Shown piece by piece: positions 36,167-45,271 of a stretch of DNA of 64,000 bases (within the stretch, counting starts at the first letter, position 1; each line of letters opens with the position of its first letter). Position numbers and translations under genes: made by a program. Under the pieces are notes generated by a model, which saw only the letters and a program-made list of their open reading frames with translations, was not told the origin of the DNA and did no database searches. Source of the stretch: Candidatus Electronema sp. (GTDB lineage Bacteria; Desulfobacterota; Desulfobulbia; Desulfobulbales; Desulfobulbaceae); NCBI GenBank assembly GCA_026645415.1, contig JAPEVH010000075.1, forward strand, positions 18,832 through 82,831. Direction: 5' to 3'.

Positions 36167-37192
36167 TTATTTGCCAAAATTACAGGCTGGATAATGACAG
36201 ATTGTGCAGTTTCGACAAAGGCCGCCATGCCCCATTGCTGCAAAGTCGGCTCGGCTCAGGCATTCTCCTGCAAGTAAGCGCGGCAAGACAAGATCAAGCA
36301 CCGTAATTTTATGGAACATGCCGCAGGCAGGTACGCCAACCACTGCTGCCTGACCGATTCTGCCAACCAAAAACATCGCGCCAGGCAAGACTGGCGTACC
36401 ATAGACTATATCCTCTGCGCCTGCCTCTTGGATCCCCTGCCGGGTTACATCATCAGGATCAACAGACATGCCGCCCGAAGTGATGATAATCTCTGCTCCA
36501 GCCTCTAAGCAAAGTCGAATTTCTGCGGCAATCAGGCTTGCATCATCGGGAGCAAAACCGACTCGCACCACTTCTGAACCAAAAGCGGCCAGCTTGTTAC
36601 GCAGCACAGCCTCAAATTTATCCTCAATCCTGCCGTAAAAAACCTCGCTGCCTGTGATGACCAGCCCCGCCTTGACCTTGGCTAACGGCAATACCTGAAT
36701 TATTTTTTCGCCAGCCTCAGCTAAGGCCGCTGCCTCCATAACCAGTTTTCGCTCGCCCACCAAAGGAATCAAGCGTACTGCCGCAACCTTGCCACCTTTT
36801 TTCACCGGTGTGTTGGTATGCAAAGTAGAACAAATTACCTCGCCTAGCAAATTGAACTGGAACAGTTGTTCTTTATTGATCTTCAGCAGACCATCATGAG
36901 TTGCCCGAATATTGGCCTTACCTTCGCGCACCTCATCTGTATATTCGGTGCCATTACCAGACACCGCAGCGGCTAGCAGCACTGCGGCCTCATTTTCATG
37001 AATTTCGTCGTTCGTAAGTTCAAGGACATAAATATGTTCTTTACCCAGCCGTCGTAGATGCTCAATATCTTTCTGCTGGATAATGTGGCCTTTTTTAAAG
37101 GCAGTTCCTTTGAATTTGTCTTGAACAATTTCAGTGATGTCATGGGGCAATACCATGCCCACAGCCTGCGCAACGGGTATCTGTTTTTTCAT
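36167..37192 (-). CDS. Molybdopterin-binding (MoeA/MogA-like) protein with C-terminal Cys cluster
   Basis: A 341-residue protein. The N-terminal part (VAQAVGMVLPHDITEI, KKGHIIQQKDIEHLRRLGK) looks like a MoeA-type domain. The MPT-binding domain (about 170-300) has VKAGLVITGSEVFYGRIED, ITSGGMSVDPDDVTRQGI and PVLPGAMFLVGRIG. The last 20 residues carry GLCRNCTICHYPAC, a CxxCxxC...C cluster that could bind Fe-S or zinc. This is the smaller moeA-like family common in anaerobic Desulfobacterota, perhaps handling molybdate or tungstate insertion (inference). It is not a full-length MoeA. Confidence 0.82.
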   Translation of the reverse strand: MKKQIPVAQAVGMVLPHDITEIVQDKFKGTAFKKGHIIQQKDIEHLRRLGKEHIYVLELTNDEIHENEAAVLLAAAVSGNGTEYTDEVREGKANIRATHDGLLKINKEQLFQFNLLGEVICSTLHTNTPVKKGGKVAAVRLIPLVGERKLVMEAAALAEAGEKIIQVLPLAKVKAGLVITGSEVFYGRIEDKFEAVLRNKLAAFGSEVVRVGFAPDDASLIAAEIRLCLEAGAEIIITSGGMSVDPDDVTRQGIQEAGAEDIVYGTPVLPGAMFLVGRIGQAAVVGVPACGMFHKITVLDLVLPRLLAGECLSRADFAAMGHGGLCRNCTICHYPACNFGK

Positions 37193-37330
37193 TATTTCTG
37201 CTTTGCTGATTTGTTTTACTGGCAGCAGCTTGGGTTTTTGGTACTATACCTGCCTGCGACCTGCTGCGCAGGACAATTTTGCCGCTGCACAGCTTTTTTT
37301 CTTTTTTACGACCTGACCTCAAAAACTGCT

Positions 37331-37507
37331 ATGATTAGTCAGAAACTCCTTGATATCATTGTTTGCCCTCAGTGCAAAGGGCCAGTACAGCTCACAGAAG
37401 CAAAGGATGGTCTTGTTTGTTCCTCTTGTCAACTTTTTTACGAAATCCGAGAGGATATTCCGATCATGCTGATCGAAGAGGCAAAGGCAATCCCGCCACA
37501 AAAATGA
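37331..37507 (+). CDS. Trm112-family small zinc protein
   Basis: A 58-residue protein from the ATG at 37331: MISQKLLDIIVCPQCKGPV, then LVCSSCQLFYEIREDIPIML. The two CxxC pairs make a zinc ribbon and the DIPIML ending is typical of bacterial Trm112-like (YcaR) proteins, which often stabilise methyltransferases. It is divergent from the molybdopterin-binding gene and followed by a terminator at 37555-37580. Confidence 0.85.
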   Translation: MISQKLLDIIVCPQCKGPVQLTEAKDGLVCSSCQLFYEIREDIPIMLIEEAKAIPPQK

Positions 37508-37554
37508 GTATCACAAGAGAAGTATTAAAAATTGTTTTAGCATCATGCCAAAAC

Positions 37555-37584
37555 GCGAGAAAGCAAAATTCATTTCTCGCTTTT
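37555..37584 (+). terminator. Terminator after the Trm112-like gene
   Basis: GCGAGAAA (37555-37562) pairs with TTTCTCGC (37573-37580) around a 10-base loop, followed by TTTT. An overlapping pairing AGCAAAA/TTTTGCT is also possible. Confidence 0.65.
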
Positions 37585-37655
37585 GCTAAGAAAAAATCTT
37601 TTCAGCAAAAGCAGTTTCGTATTTTATGCAAGAACTTGTACTGATATGTTTACCC

Positions 37656-37684
37656 TTGCTTTTCAAACTCTATTCTATTATGAT
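37656..37684 (+). promoter_or_regulatory. Promoter of the coiled-coil porin gene
   Basis: TTGCTT at 37656-37661, a 17-base spacer, TATGAT at 37679-37684, about 65 bases before the ATG at 37749. Confidence 0.6.
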
Positions 37685-37748
37685 TACTCAGAAGAAGTTT
37701 CATCCGGCGAGAACAACACAACTAGAACAAAAGAGAAAAGGGGAGATC

Positions 37749-38642
37749 ATGAAAAAAATAGTAAGTGCAGCCGCGATGTCTGTTCTGCTGTTTGCAGCAG
37801 CAGGTTCCGGTATCGCCGGCTCTAAATATGTGCCGGGTAAAGGGCCATCAGGCCCAGGTTGCCCTGATGATTGCCAAGACCAGCTTGACATGCTGAATTC
37901 CAGCCAAGCCCGTCAAGACGAGCAGATTAATGCACTTCAATCTGATCAGTCCCGCCAAGACAGTGAAATTGATGCGCTTCAGTCAGATCAGTCCCGCCAA
38001 GACCAGCAGATTAGAGCCAATAGTACCCGGCTTGACCAGCATGAGAATGAGATCAATGCGCTCAAGACTCGCAAAACACATGATGACCAGTACAATCCTT
38101 GGTATGTTAAAGGGATAGCAAGAATGGTCTGGAGCGGCTCTATGGACGTGGACAAGGCCGAGTATGGTTTCAAAGGGGAAACCGACACAGGCTATGGCGC
38201 AGGTCTGGCCGCTGGTCGTCGTTTTGGCAACTTCCGTGCTGAAGGCGAAATGGCTATGCAGACTGCTGATTTTTCCACCAAAGGATTGTCAGATATTACT
38301 ATCCAAACCCTGATGCTGAACGGCTTCTATCATGTACCAGTGCCGTTGCCTTCTTTCGGCATTTTTGGCGCAAACTGCGATGCCCTATCTATCTACGGTA
38401 TGGCCGGTATGGGTGCTGGTAAAGCAGAAGTGACCTCTGATATGTATGGCGAGGACAGTGATACTGGTTTTGCTTATAAAGTTGGCGCAGGTATAGCCTA
38501 TGAATTCACCCAGAACATGGGGATGGACGTAGGCTATGAATACATGCGCACTTCTGCTCTTGAACTGGGTAATGACGAGCACACCCTGTTCAATGATGTG
38601 AAGACCAGCTCAGTCAATGCTGCACTGAGATATTCGTTCTAA
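37749..38642 (+). CDS. Outer membrane beta-barrel protein with periplasmic coiled coil
   Basis: A 297-residue protein starting MKKIVSAAAMSVLLFAAAG (signal peptide; ribosome site GGGGAG). After a short Gly/Pro stretch and a GCPDDC Cys pair comes a heptad-rich segment (about 45-110) with a tandem unit ALQSDQSRQD repeated twice and diverged copies around it, a probable trimeric coiled coil. The rest (about 115-297) is an alternating aromatic pattern ending in RYSF, as in eight-stranded OmpA-like or opacity-type barrels. A terminator follows at 38674. Expected to be abundant in the outer membrane (inference). Confidence 0.85.
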   Translation: MKKIVSAAAMSVLLFAAAGSGIAGSKYVPGKGPSGPGCPDDCQDQLDMLNSSQARQDEQINALQSDQSRQDSEIDALQSDQSRQDQQIRANSTRLDQHENEINALKTRKTHDDQYNPWYVKGIARMVWSGSMDVDKAEYGFKGETDTGYGAGLAAGRRFGNFRAEGEMAMQTADFSTKGLSDITIQTLMLNGFYHVPVPLPSFGIFGANCDALSIYGMAGMGAGKAEVTSDMYGEDSDTGFAYKVGAGIAYEFTQNMGMDVGYEYMRTSALELGNDEHTLFNDVKTSSVNAALRYSF

Positions 38643-38673
38643 GCAACAGCGTATACGACCTGTTGTCAGTCTG

Positions 38674-38709
38674 CCTCCTGTGATTTGTTTCACAGGAGGT
38701 TTGTTTGTT
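38674..38709 (+). terminator. Strong terminator after the porin gene
   Basis: CCTCCTGTGA (38674-38683) pairs perfectly with TCACAGGAGG (38690-38699) around a 6-base loop, followed by TTTGTTTGTTTT. It is a classic rho-independent terminator and also separates the convergent peptidase gene. Confidence 0.9.
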
Positions 38710-39858
38710 TTAGCCACTAATCAGGGCAAGAACTAGCTCTGTTAGCTTGGTCATATCTGCTAGGCTAACTTCTTCAGCCGTTGAATGGACGTTGGTCATC
38801 CCAGTTGCAACAATTGCGGTTGCCAAGCCTTTCCCGTTAAAGATGTTGGCATCGCTGCCTCCGCCTGCATCTTCGCAACGCAACTCTAAGCCAATCCTTT
38901 TTCCTGCGGCAAGGATGCGCTGGATTACTGCATCATCAGTGCTCAATTTCATGGCTGGGAAACCCAACGTAGCCTGAAAATCTAGCTCTGGTACGCCTTG
39001 AACCTCTCCTGAAGGATCGTGCCATGCAGCAATCACCCCTTGGAAAACAGCTTCAATCTCTTGAGTCAGTCGCTCCAGTTTCTCTAGGGAATGGCTGCGG
39101 ATTTCTCCCTCAATGAGTACTTGCTCTGGCACGATATTAGAGGCAACGCCGCCTTGGATGAGACCAAAGTTGACGGTTGTTTCATGATCGATTCTGCCAC
39201 AGGGCGCAGCAGCTAAGGCTTTGGCTGCTAAGACAATAGCATTGATGCCTTGTTCAGGCTGTAGCCCTGCATGGGCTGCTACCCCTTTCACCTTAATGTG
39301 CAGTTGATTATAGGCTGGGGCATTGACAATCACTCTCCCAAAGCCGCTGCTGTCCAACGCATAGCCCATTTTAGCCTGTACATGAGCTGGATCAAGAGCC
39401 TTGGCTCCTAGTAGGCCAATTTCTTCACTGGTGGTAAAGAGGAATTCTAAAGGGACATGCGACAGTTTGTTCTCCTGAATGACCTGCCACGCCTCAAGCA
39501 GAGCCGCAATGCCTGCCTTGTCATCACTACCAAGGATCGTTTCACCACTACTTGTAAAGCGATCTCCTTGCCGGACAACTTTGATCCCCTGACCCGGCTC
39601 TACAGTATCCAAGTGACAATTTAAAAACAATGGTTCTTGCTGCGGATCACCAGCAAAGCGAAAGATTAAATTGCCACAGTCAGAGCCAGTTTCCTCGGCT
39701 GAAGTATCCTCAAATGGAGGAGCTGCGCCCAAACCACAAAGTATGTCTGTAACGAGCTTGGCCATGCGGCCTTCTTGACCAGAAGGACTGTCCGTCTCGC
39801 AGAGCTGAATAAAGGTGCGAGCGAGTCGTTCTTGGTTAATCAGAGCATTAAAGTTCAT
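38710..39858 (-). CDS. M20-family metallopeptidase (peptidase T-like)
   Basis: A 382-residue cytoplasmic aminopeptidase/deacylase. Metal ligands are visible: FLNCHLDTVEP (His, Asp), ILGSDDKAGIAA (bridging Asp), TTSEEIGLLGA (Glu-Glu), ALDSSGFG (Asp) and TNVHSTAEEVS (last His). The lid domain contains VKGVAAHAGLQPEQGINAI. Length and order fit the PepT-like M20 group that removes N-terminal residues from tripeptides. It stands alone on its strand. Confidence 0.88.
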   Translation of the reverse strand: MNFNALINQERLARTFIQLCETDSPSGQEGRMAKLVTDILCGLGAAPPFEDTSAEETGSDCGNLIFRFAGDPQQEPLFLNCHLDTVEPGQGIKVVRQGDRFTSSGETILGSDDKAGIAALLEAWQVIQENKLSHVPLEFLFTTSEEIGLLGAKALDPAHVQAKMGYALDSSGFGRVIVNAPAYNQLHIKVKGVAAHAGLQPEQGINAIVLAAKALAAAPCGRIDHETTVNFGLIQGGVASNIVPEQVLIEGEIRSHSLEKLERLTQEIEAVFQGVIAAWHDPSGEVQGVPELDFQATLGFPAMKLSTDDAVIQRILAAGKRIGLELRCEDAGGGSDANIFNGKGLATAIVATGMTNVHSTAEEVSLADMTKLTELVLALISG

Positions 39859-39901
39859 AGAGAAACATTTTGGAGTAAAGCAGAACTCAGGTGTATCCTG
39901 A

Positions 39902-39920
39902 AAAGAGTGCTACACTCTTT
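39902..39920. other. Short perfect inverted repeat
   Basis: AAAGAGTG-CTA-CACTCTTT in the 206-base gap between the divergent peptidase and membrane hydrolase genes. It has no U-tract on either side, so it could be an operator for either divergent gene. Low confidence. Confidence 0.3.
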
Positions 39921-40064
39921 CCAGAGCGTTATAGACATGAGTTGCAAAAACCTGAGCCTTACTGAGAGATACTATAGCGAGATTGAGTTGAAAAAGAAAG
40001 CGGCTCAAGCGATAAGCCACTCTCAACGGACTCTTCTTGGTGAAACAACAGGAGGAATATAGCC

Positions 40065-40649
40065 ATGAACCCTGCCTCGCACTTCCTTATTAGCTGGTTA
40101 ACTGCCAACACTGTACAACTTGGCCGCCGTGAGCGGCTCCTGATTACCTTCAGCGGTATTGCCCCAGACCTAGACGGCCTCGGCATTATCGGTGACTTGC
40201 TTACTAGAAACAGCAGCCATCCTTTGCAATGGTGGGGCGACTATCACCATCTGCTAGGGCATAATATCGTCTTTGCTGGCTGCTTGGCAGGCGGCACCTT
40301 TTTCCTAGCCAAGCAACGAAAAGCTGCTGCTGCCCTCCTGACCCTCGCCACCTTCCACCTCCACCTCTTCTGCGACCTCATTGGCTCGCGCGGGCCAGAC
40401 GGATATCAATGGCCCCTGCCCTACTTCTGGCCTTTTTCAAAGAACTGGCAATGGGTATGGCAAGGACAATGGGCCTTGAATGCTTGGCCAAATGTACTGA
40501 TCACCCTGGTAGCACTTGTTGCTACCTTGTATCTTGCGTGGCAATCAGGCCGGTCACCGCTAGAATTCATCTCCAGCAAAATGAACGCTGGCTTTGTTGC
40601 GACCCTGCGTTCGCGCTTTGGTGAGCCAAAACAGCACAGCAAGAGATAA
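40065..40649 (+). CDS. Membrane-bound metal-dependent hydrolase (YdjM-like)
   Basis: A 194-residue membrane protein with His/Asp motifs typical of the inner-membrane metal-dependent hydrolase superfamily: NPASHFLISW, FSGIAPDLDGLG, YHHLLGHNI and FHLHLFCDLIGSRGPDG. There are about four hydrophobic segments between them. The ATG at 40065 follows CAGGAGG. Substrate unknown. The 397-base gap after it contains the 23-bp tandem repeat. Confidence 0.8.
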   Translation: MNPASHFLISWLTANTVQLGRRERLLITFSGIAPDLDGLGIIGDLLTRNSSHPLQWWGDYHHLLGHNIVFAGCLAGGTFFLAKQRKAAAALLTLATFHLHLFCDLIGSRGPDGYQWPLPYFWPFSKNWQWVWQGQWALNAWPNVLITLVALVATLYLAWQSGRSPLEFISSKMNAGFVATLRSRFGEPKQHSKR

Positions 40650-40755
40650 CCTGCTGCGGAGCAAGGCGATGCTCTACTTGGCGAAAACTTTACGTATTGA
40701 CAGCGGCAAGCCGAGTGCTTATTGTGGCTCGGTTAACAGTCTGCCTATGTCCGAG

Positions 40756-40980
40756 TCTCGATACTGGTGTCCAGCCAATCTCGATACTGGTATCCAGCCA
40801 ATCTCGATACTGGTATCCAGCCAATCTCGATACTGGTATCCAGTTAATCTCGATACTGGTGTCCAGTTAATCTCGATACTGGTATCCAGTTAATCTCGAT
40901 ACTGGTGTCCAGTTAATCTCGATACTGGTGTCCAGTTAATCTCGATACTGGTATCCAGCTAATCTCGATACTGGTATCCG
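40756..40980. repeat. Ten tandem copies of a 23-bp hairpin-forming unit
   Basis: Units start every 23 bases at 40756, 40779, 40802, 40825, 40848, 40871, 40894, 40917, 40940 and 40963 (last one partial). Consensus core: TCTCGATACTGGT(A/G)TCCAG, then (C/T)(C/T)AA. Each holds the inverted repeat GATA-CTGG-TATC. The A/G variant keeps pairing as G-U in RNA. Spacing is exact, with no unique spacers, so it is not CRISPR. The 23-bp period is not a multiple of three, arguing against coding. It ends 66 bases before recB. The rest of the gap (40650-40755 and 40981-41046) shows nothing I recognise. Confidence 0.93.
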
Positions 40981-41046
40981 CCGCCAACGGCAAACTCTAC
41001 ACAAGCGAATTTAACACCCAACGCCGCCCGATACCTTCTCCCTCCC

Positions 41047-44000
41047 ATGCGTCCTCTTGATCCTCTTCGCCTACCGCTGCGTGACCAAATCCTTATTGAA
41101 GCTAGCGCAGGTACAGGCAAAACCTATACCATTGCCCTGCTCTTCCTCCGGCTGCTGCTCAAGCGAGAGCTGGCGGTAGATGAAATCTTGGTTGTTACCT
41201 TTACTGACGCAGCGGTTGAGGAGCTACGCGGCCGGATTCGCCAGCGCATCCGTGATGCCTTGGATGTCCTAGAAGGGAAAGGGCCAGACGATAAGACACT
41301 GCATGAGCTGCTGGCACAAGCCGGGGAAAGGGAACGGGTATTGCTCAACGATGCCTTAACGCGGATGGATGAGGCTGCTGTCCGTACTATCCACAGCTTT
41401 TGCCGTAAGATGCTCCAAGAGCACGCCTTTGAGTCGAACGCGCCATTTGAAATGGAGTTGCTTGAGAGCGAGGCACCGCTGCGGACGCGCATCATGGAAG
41501 ATTTCTGGCGACAGCGGTTTTATCCTGCTGCCGAAGGAGAAGCGGCTTGGGTGCAATCGCAGTGGCAATCACCGGACGAGTTGCTCGCTGCCTTGGGCGG
41601 ACATCTGGACCGAGAAGATGTTGACTGTCTGCCAAAGATTACTCCGCAGGACGTGCTCCAGCTCGAAAAGGAATCAACCAGACTTTTCCCAGAGGTTCGG
41701 CAGCAGTGGCAACAGCAGCGGGAAGAGATTGCCAGCCTCTTACGAGAAAACAAGAGACTGTCACGGGATAACAGCAAAGCCTATGGCCTCAAACGGCTTG
41801 AGCCTGCCTTGGCCGAGCTGGACAGCTTGGTCGAGTTAGCTGAACTGCCTTGGCTGCTGCCCAAGGAGCTGGAACTGTTCACGACCAGCAAGCTGCTCAG
41901 TTCGCTGAAAAAAGGTAAAGAAGAAGCACCAGCGCATCCGTTCTTCGACCTGTTCGAGCAGCTTTGGCAGCACCAGCAGGAGCTGATGAAGGGCCGCAAA
42001 ATAGCTGTTCTCTTGGAGGCAAGAGAGCATTTACAACACGAGCTGGCCCGGCGGAAGCAGGAACAGAATCAACTTGGTTTTGATGATCTGCAAACCTGGT
42101 TAGATAAAGGGCTACGTGGGCCAGAGGGTAAGGTTCTTGCCCAGCGTATTGCCCGCCGCTTTCCAGTCATCTTGGTGGATGAGTTCCAGGACACGGACCC
42201 GCTCCAGTACCGTATCTTCAAGGCTATTCACGCCGCAGCCCGCTGGCGCGGTGGTCTTTTCCTTATCGGCGATCCTAAGCAGGCGATTTACAGCTTCCGG
42301 GGAGCGGACATCTTCACCTACATCCAAGCCCGCCGCGATACGCCAGCAAGTAACCGTTGGACCATGATGGAGAATCACCGCTCCAGTCCAGCAATGGTTG
42401 CGGCTGTCAGCCGTTTATTCGAGCATCCGTCTCCCTTTCTCTTCTCGAAGAGCGAGATCAATTTCCCTCAAGTCAGAGCGGCTGACAAGCTGGATCGGAA
42501 GGCACTCCGCCGCGACGACAAACAGCATCCGGCCCTAACTTGCCTCCTCTTGCCAGAAAAGGAGGGCAAGAAAGGCGGCCAAGCTCTAAGCAAAGAAGAT
42601 GCTAAGGAGATCGCCGCTCGCTTCTGTGCCCATGAAATCGCGGCCCTGCTCCTTGCTGGCCAGAACGGCCACGTAGCAATCGGCGAACAAGCCCTAAGTT
42701 CTGGTGACATCGCCATCCTAGTCCGCACTCATGCTGAAGCAGAGCTGGTCCGGCAGGAGCTAAATGCCCTTGGTATTGCCAGCGTCTCTGGTAACCGTGA
42801 TTCTGTTTTTATGAGCAAGGAAGCTAAACAGCTCCGCCTCCTGCTGACCAGTCTCAGTGATTTGTCTGATACTTCCCTGATGCGCACCGTGCTGGCTGGC
42901 GACTTGTTCGGCTGGACCGCCGAGCAGCTTGACCAGCTCCGCGAGGATGACTTGGCACGAGAGCACATCATGGAAGCCATGAACCGCTACCAGCAGCTCT
43001 GGCTAGACAAAGGCTTCTTGGCCATGTTGCAGCAGCTTCTTAGCGAGCAGCATACGGTCAGCCGCCTTTATGCTGCGCCTTCTGGTGAGCGAATGCTGAC
43101 GAATTTCCTCCATCTGGCGGAACTGCTTCAGGAGGCTTCCCGGCAGCGGCCCGGCATGGATGCGCTCCTACGCTGGTTCGGCGACCAGATGCAGCACCCA
43201 GAAGGGCAGGCGGAAAGCCAACAGCTCCGCTTGGAGAGCGATGAGAACTTGGTCAAGATCGTCACCATTCACAAAGCCAAAGGGATGGAGTATCCGCTGG
43301 TCTTCCTGCCCTTTCTCTGGTCAGCCCGGCTTTGTTCCGATAAAATACCGCTCTCCTTCCATTTGCCGAACCAGCCTGACCGCCTCTGTCTTGACCTTGG
43401 CTCTGGTAGTGAGGAACATTTTCAATTAGCAGAGCGCGAGCGGTTGGCAGAAGACCTGCGCCTGCTCTATGTTGCTGTGACCAGAGCGGTTCATGCCTGT
43501 TTTTTCTGCTGGGGTTGGATTAAAGGGATGGAAGAGAGTGCGCTCTCTTATCTGTTGCACAACAGTGAGCTGTCTTTGGCGCAGATTACTGCTGATTTGG
43601 AGCGACTAGGAGATGTGCTGGCTGTCAAAGCGTATCCAGCAGAATTGGCCCCGCTGCCTGCCTTGCGCTCCGCAGCACCAAAAGATGCGCTGCACGCGAA
43701 GCAGTTTCGGGGACGAATCGACACAGATTGGCGGATCACCAGTTATTCTAGCCTCACTTCCCACAAAGAGGATAACCGAACTGAGCAGCCAGATTACGAT
43801 GAGGGCACAGACGAGGAGAAAACAACGGTTGGCCAAGGCGTGTTTGGCTTTCCCAAAGGCGCGGCCGCAGGTATTTGTCTCCATGCCATTTTAGAGCAGA
43901 TCAGCTTCAGCGACACCAGCAACCATGCAGAAGTCATTGACACCCAGCTTGCGCGGGCTGGTTTTGCTGATTCATGGCTGCCTACAGTCAGCGACTGGAT

Positions 44001-44535
44001 GCAGGACGTGCTCCACAGTCCGCTGCTGCCGGGTTTCTCGCTCTCCTGCCTGCAAGAAGAAGAGCGGCTGAACGAGATGGCCTTTTACTTCCCCCTCGTA
44101 TCACTGCGCTTGGAACAGTTCAACCAAGTGCTACGAGATTTCAGCCATGCGCCTTTGCCAGAACGGAGCGGCACCTTACATGGCTTGATGACCGGCTTTA
44201 TTGACTTGGTCTTCTGCTGGCAGGGCAAATATTATCTTGCCGATTACAAGTCAAATCATCTTGGCAACCAACGAGAAGACTACAACCCGGAACGACTTGA
44301 GGCGGCCATGCAGGAACACCGCTATGATTTACAATATCTGATCTATACAGTGGCCCTGCATCGCTTTCTTGGCCAGCGGCTCAAGGACTACTGCTATGAG
44401 CAGCACTTTGGTGGAGTCTTGTATCTTTTTTTGCGCGGTATGAGTACAGAGCCAGAGAGCGGGATTTGTATTGCCCGACCACCATTTGCCCTGATTCAAG
44501 GCTTGGATATGGCAGTAAGTAAGATAAGTCATTAA
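41047..44535 (+). CDS. recB: Exodeoxyribonuclease V (RecBCD) beta subunit
   Basis: A 1162-residue helicase-nuclease. Superfamily 1 motifs: Walker A IEASAGTGKTYTIA (residues 17-30), Walker B ILVDEFQDTDPLQ, GDPKQAIYSFRGADIF, KGMEYPLVFLP and LLYVAVTRA. The C-terminal RecB nuclease is intact (GLMTGFIDLVF, then YYLADYKSNHLG). It loads RecA during double-strand break repair when joined to RecC and RecD. Neither recC nor recD is adjacent on either side, which is unusual. The ATG at 41047 starts the first conserved block. The upstream gap carries the tandem hairpin repeats. Confidence 0.93.
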   Translation: MRPLDPLRLPLRDQILIEASAGTGKTYTIALLFLRLLLKRELAVDEILVVTFTDAAVEELRGRIRQRIRDALDVLEGKGPDDKTLHELLAQAGERERVLLNDALTRMDEAAVRTIHSFCRKMLQEHAFESNAPFEMELLESEAPLRTRIMEDFWRQRFYPAAEGEAAWVQSQWQSPDELLAALGGHLDREDVDCLPKITPQDVLQLEKESTRLFPEVRQQWQQQREEIASLLRENKRLSRDNSKAYGLKRLEPALAELDSLVELAELPWLLPKELELFTTSKLLSSLKKGKEEAPAHPFFDLFEQLWQHQQELMKGRKIAVLLEAREHLQHELARRKQEQNQLGFDDLQTWLDKGLRGPEGKVLAQRIARRFPVILVDEFQDTDPLQYRIFKAIHAAARWRGGLFLIGDPKQAIYSFRGADIFTYIQARRDTPASNRWTMMENHRSSPAMVAAVSRLFEHPSPFLFSKSEINFPQVRAADKLDRKALRRDDKQHPALTCLLLPEKEGKKGGQALSKEDAKEIAARFCAHEIAALLLAGQNGHVAIGEQALSSGDIAILVRTHAEAELVRQELNALGIASVSGNRDSVFMSKEAKQLRLLLTSLSDLSDTSLMRTVLAGDLFGWTAEQLDQLREDDLAREHIMEAMNRYQQLWLDKGFLAMLQQLLSEQHTVSRLYAAPSGERMLTNFLHLAELLQEASRQRPGMDALLRWFGDQMQHPEGQAESQQLRLESDENLVKIVTIHKAKGMEYPLVFLPFLWSARLCSDKIPLSFHLPNQPDRLCLDLGSGSEEHFQLAERERLAEDLRLLYVAVTRAVHACFFCWGWIKGMEESALSYLLHNSELSLAQITADLERLGDVLAVKAYPAELAPLPALRSAAPKDALHAKQFRGRIDTDWRITSYSSLTSHKEDNRTEQPDYDEGTDEEKTTVGQGVFGFPKGAAAGICLHAILEQISFSDTSNHAEVIDTQLARAGFADSWLPTVSDWMQDVLHSPLLPGFSLSCLQEEERLNEMAFYFPLVSLRLEQFNQVLRDFSHAPLPERSGTLHGLMTGFIDLVFCWQGKYYLADYKSNHLGNQREDYNPERLEAAMQEHRYDLQYLIYTVALHRFLGQRLKDYCYEQHFGGVLYLFLRGMSTEPESGICIARPPFALIQGLDMAVSKISH

Positions 44536-44622
44536 TCTGGCTTGCTCAGGAAGGCTTCAGTGGGTATACTAAAAAAGTTGCTACTTTATCGAATCCACAC
44601 TCTTATCCATACTAAAAAAACA

Positions 44623-45228
44623 ATGCGATTCTTGCTAACAAGTTCCTTGTTATTCCTTTCTCTTGTCTCAGCGCAACCCAGCCTTGCCGAACTTGGAAAC
44701 GGAATTCGTTTTCTTGATACATGGTCAGAACTCAACTCTTGGGAATTAGGGACACAGCCAGTTGATTTTGCCCAGACACTGGATAAAAAACTCGTCTTTG
44801 TCTTAGACCAAAATGGTGTCACGCATCTCTATTCAGCAGTTGGTGAACAGCTCGGCACTGTAAAAATAGGAGGTCGTCCTATTGCCTTTGCTATCGAACC
44901 TCGCGGCAAGGTGCTGCACCTTGTTGACCAGAAAGGCACGTACTTGTCTATTGGAATCTCGCTGGAAGGTGGTATGCTTCGAGGTTCTATTCTGAAAACA
45001 TGGCAAACCGCAGCACGGCCTATTGACATTGCTGTTGTCCATGAGCGACAGCTTGTTTTTGTCCTTGAAGCCGATAGTGCTATCCATGTTTACTCATTTA
45101 CTGGGCAGCCATTAGGAAGAATTGCCGTCTCTCCTGACACTGTAGCTTTCAAACTTGTGCCTTACAGCAGAAAGCTCTACCTTGTAGGGCAAAACGGTAC
45201 TTTTACTCGCACCGAAAGCCCTTTTTGA
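44623..45228 (+). CDS. Periplasmic two-module protein related to the N-terminus of the next DsbA-like protein
   Basis: A 201-residue protein starting MRFLLTSSLLFLSLVSAQPS (signal peptide). The mature part is two copies of a ~75-residue beta-rich unit. Unit 1 has WELGTQPVDFAQTLDKKLVF, HLYSAVGEQLG and KVLHLVDQKGTY; unit 2 has RPIDIAVVHERQLVFVLE, HVYSFTGQPLG and RKLYLVGQNGTF. The same unit forms the N-terminal domain of the DsbA-like protein at 45349. It lacks any CxxC. It may be a decoy, chaperone or partner of that oxidoreductase (inference). The frame could start at 44542, but only the ATG at 44623 gives a signal peptide at the N-terminus. Confidence 0.7.
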   Translation: MRFLLTSSLLFLSLVSAQPSLAELGNGIRFLDTWSELNSWELGTQPVDFAQTLDKKLVFVLDQNGVTHLYSAVGEQLGTVKIGGRPIAFAIEPRGKVLHLVDQKGTYLSIGISLEGGMLRGSILKTWQTAARPIDIAVVHERQLVFVLEADSAIHVYSFTGQPLGRIAVSPDTVAFKLVPYSRKLYLVGQNGTFTRTESPF

Positions 45229-45271
45229 CCAGCGTAACTTTTTGAGCACAGAAAAAATACGGCTGTTCCGC

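Noticed and set aside
40594..40893. Protein with a repeated SRYWYP/LDTG peptide read through the 23-bp array
   Set aside because: The unit length is not a multiple of three, the frame simply cycles through the repeat, and there is no ribosome site or domain.
40756..40980. CRISPR array
   Set aside because: The repeats are contiguous at 23 bp with no unique spacers, and no cas gene is in the window. VapD is Cas2-like in fold only.
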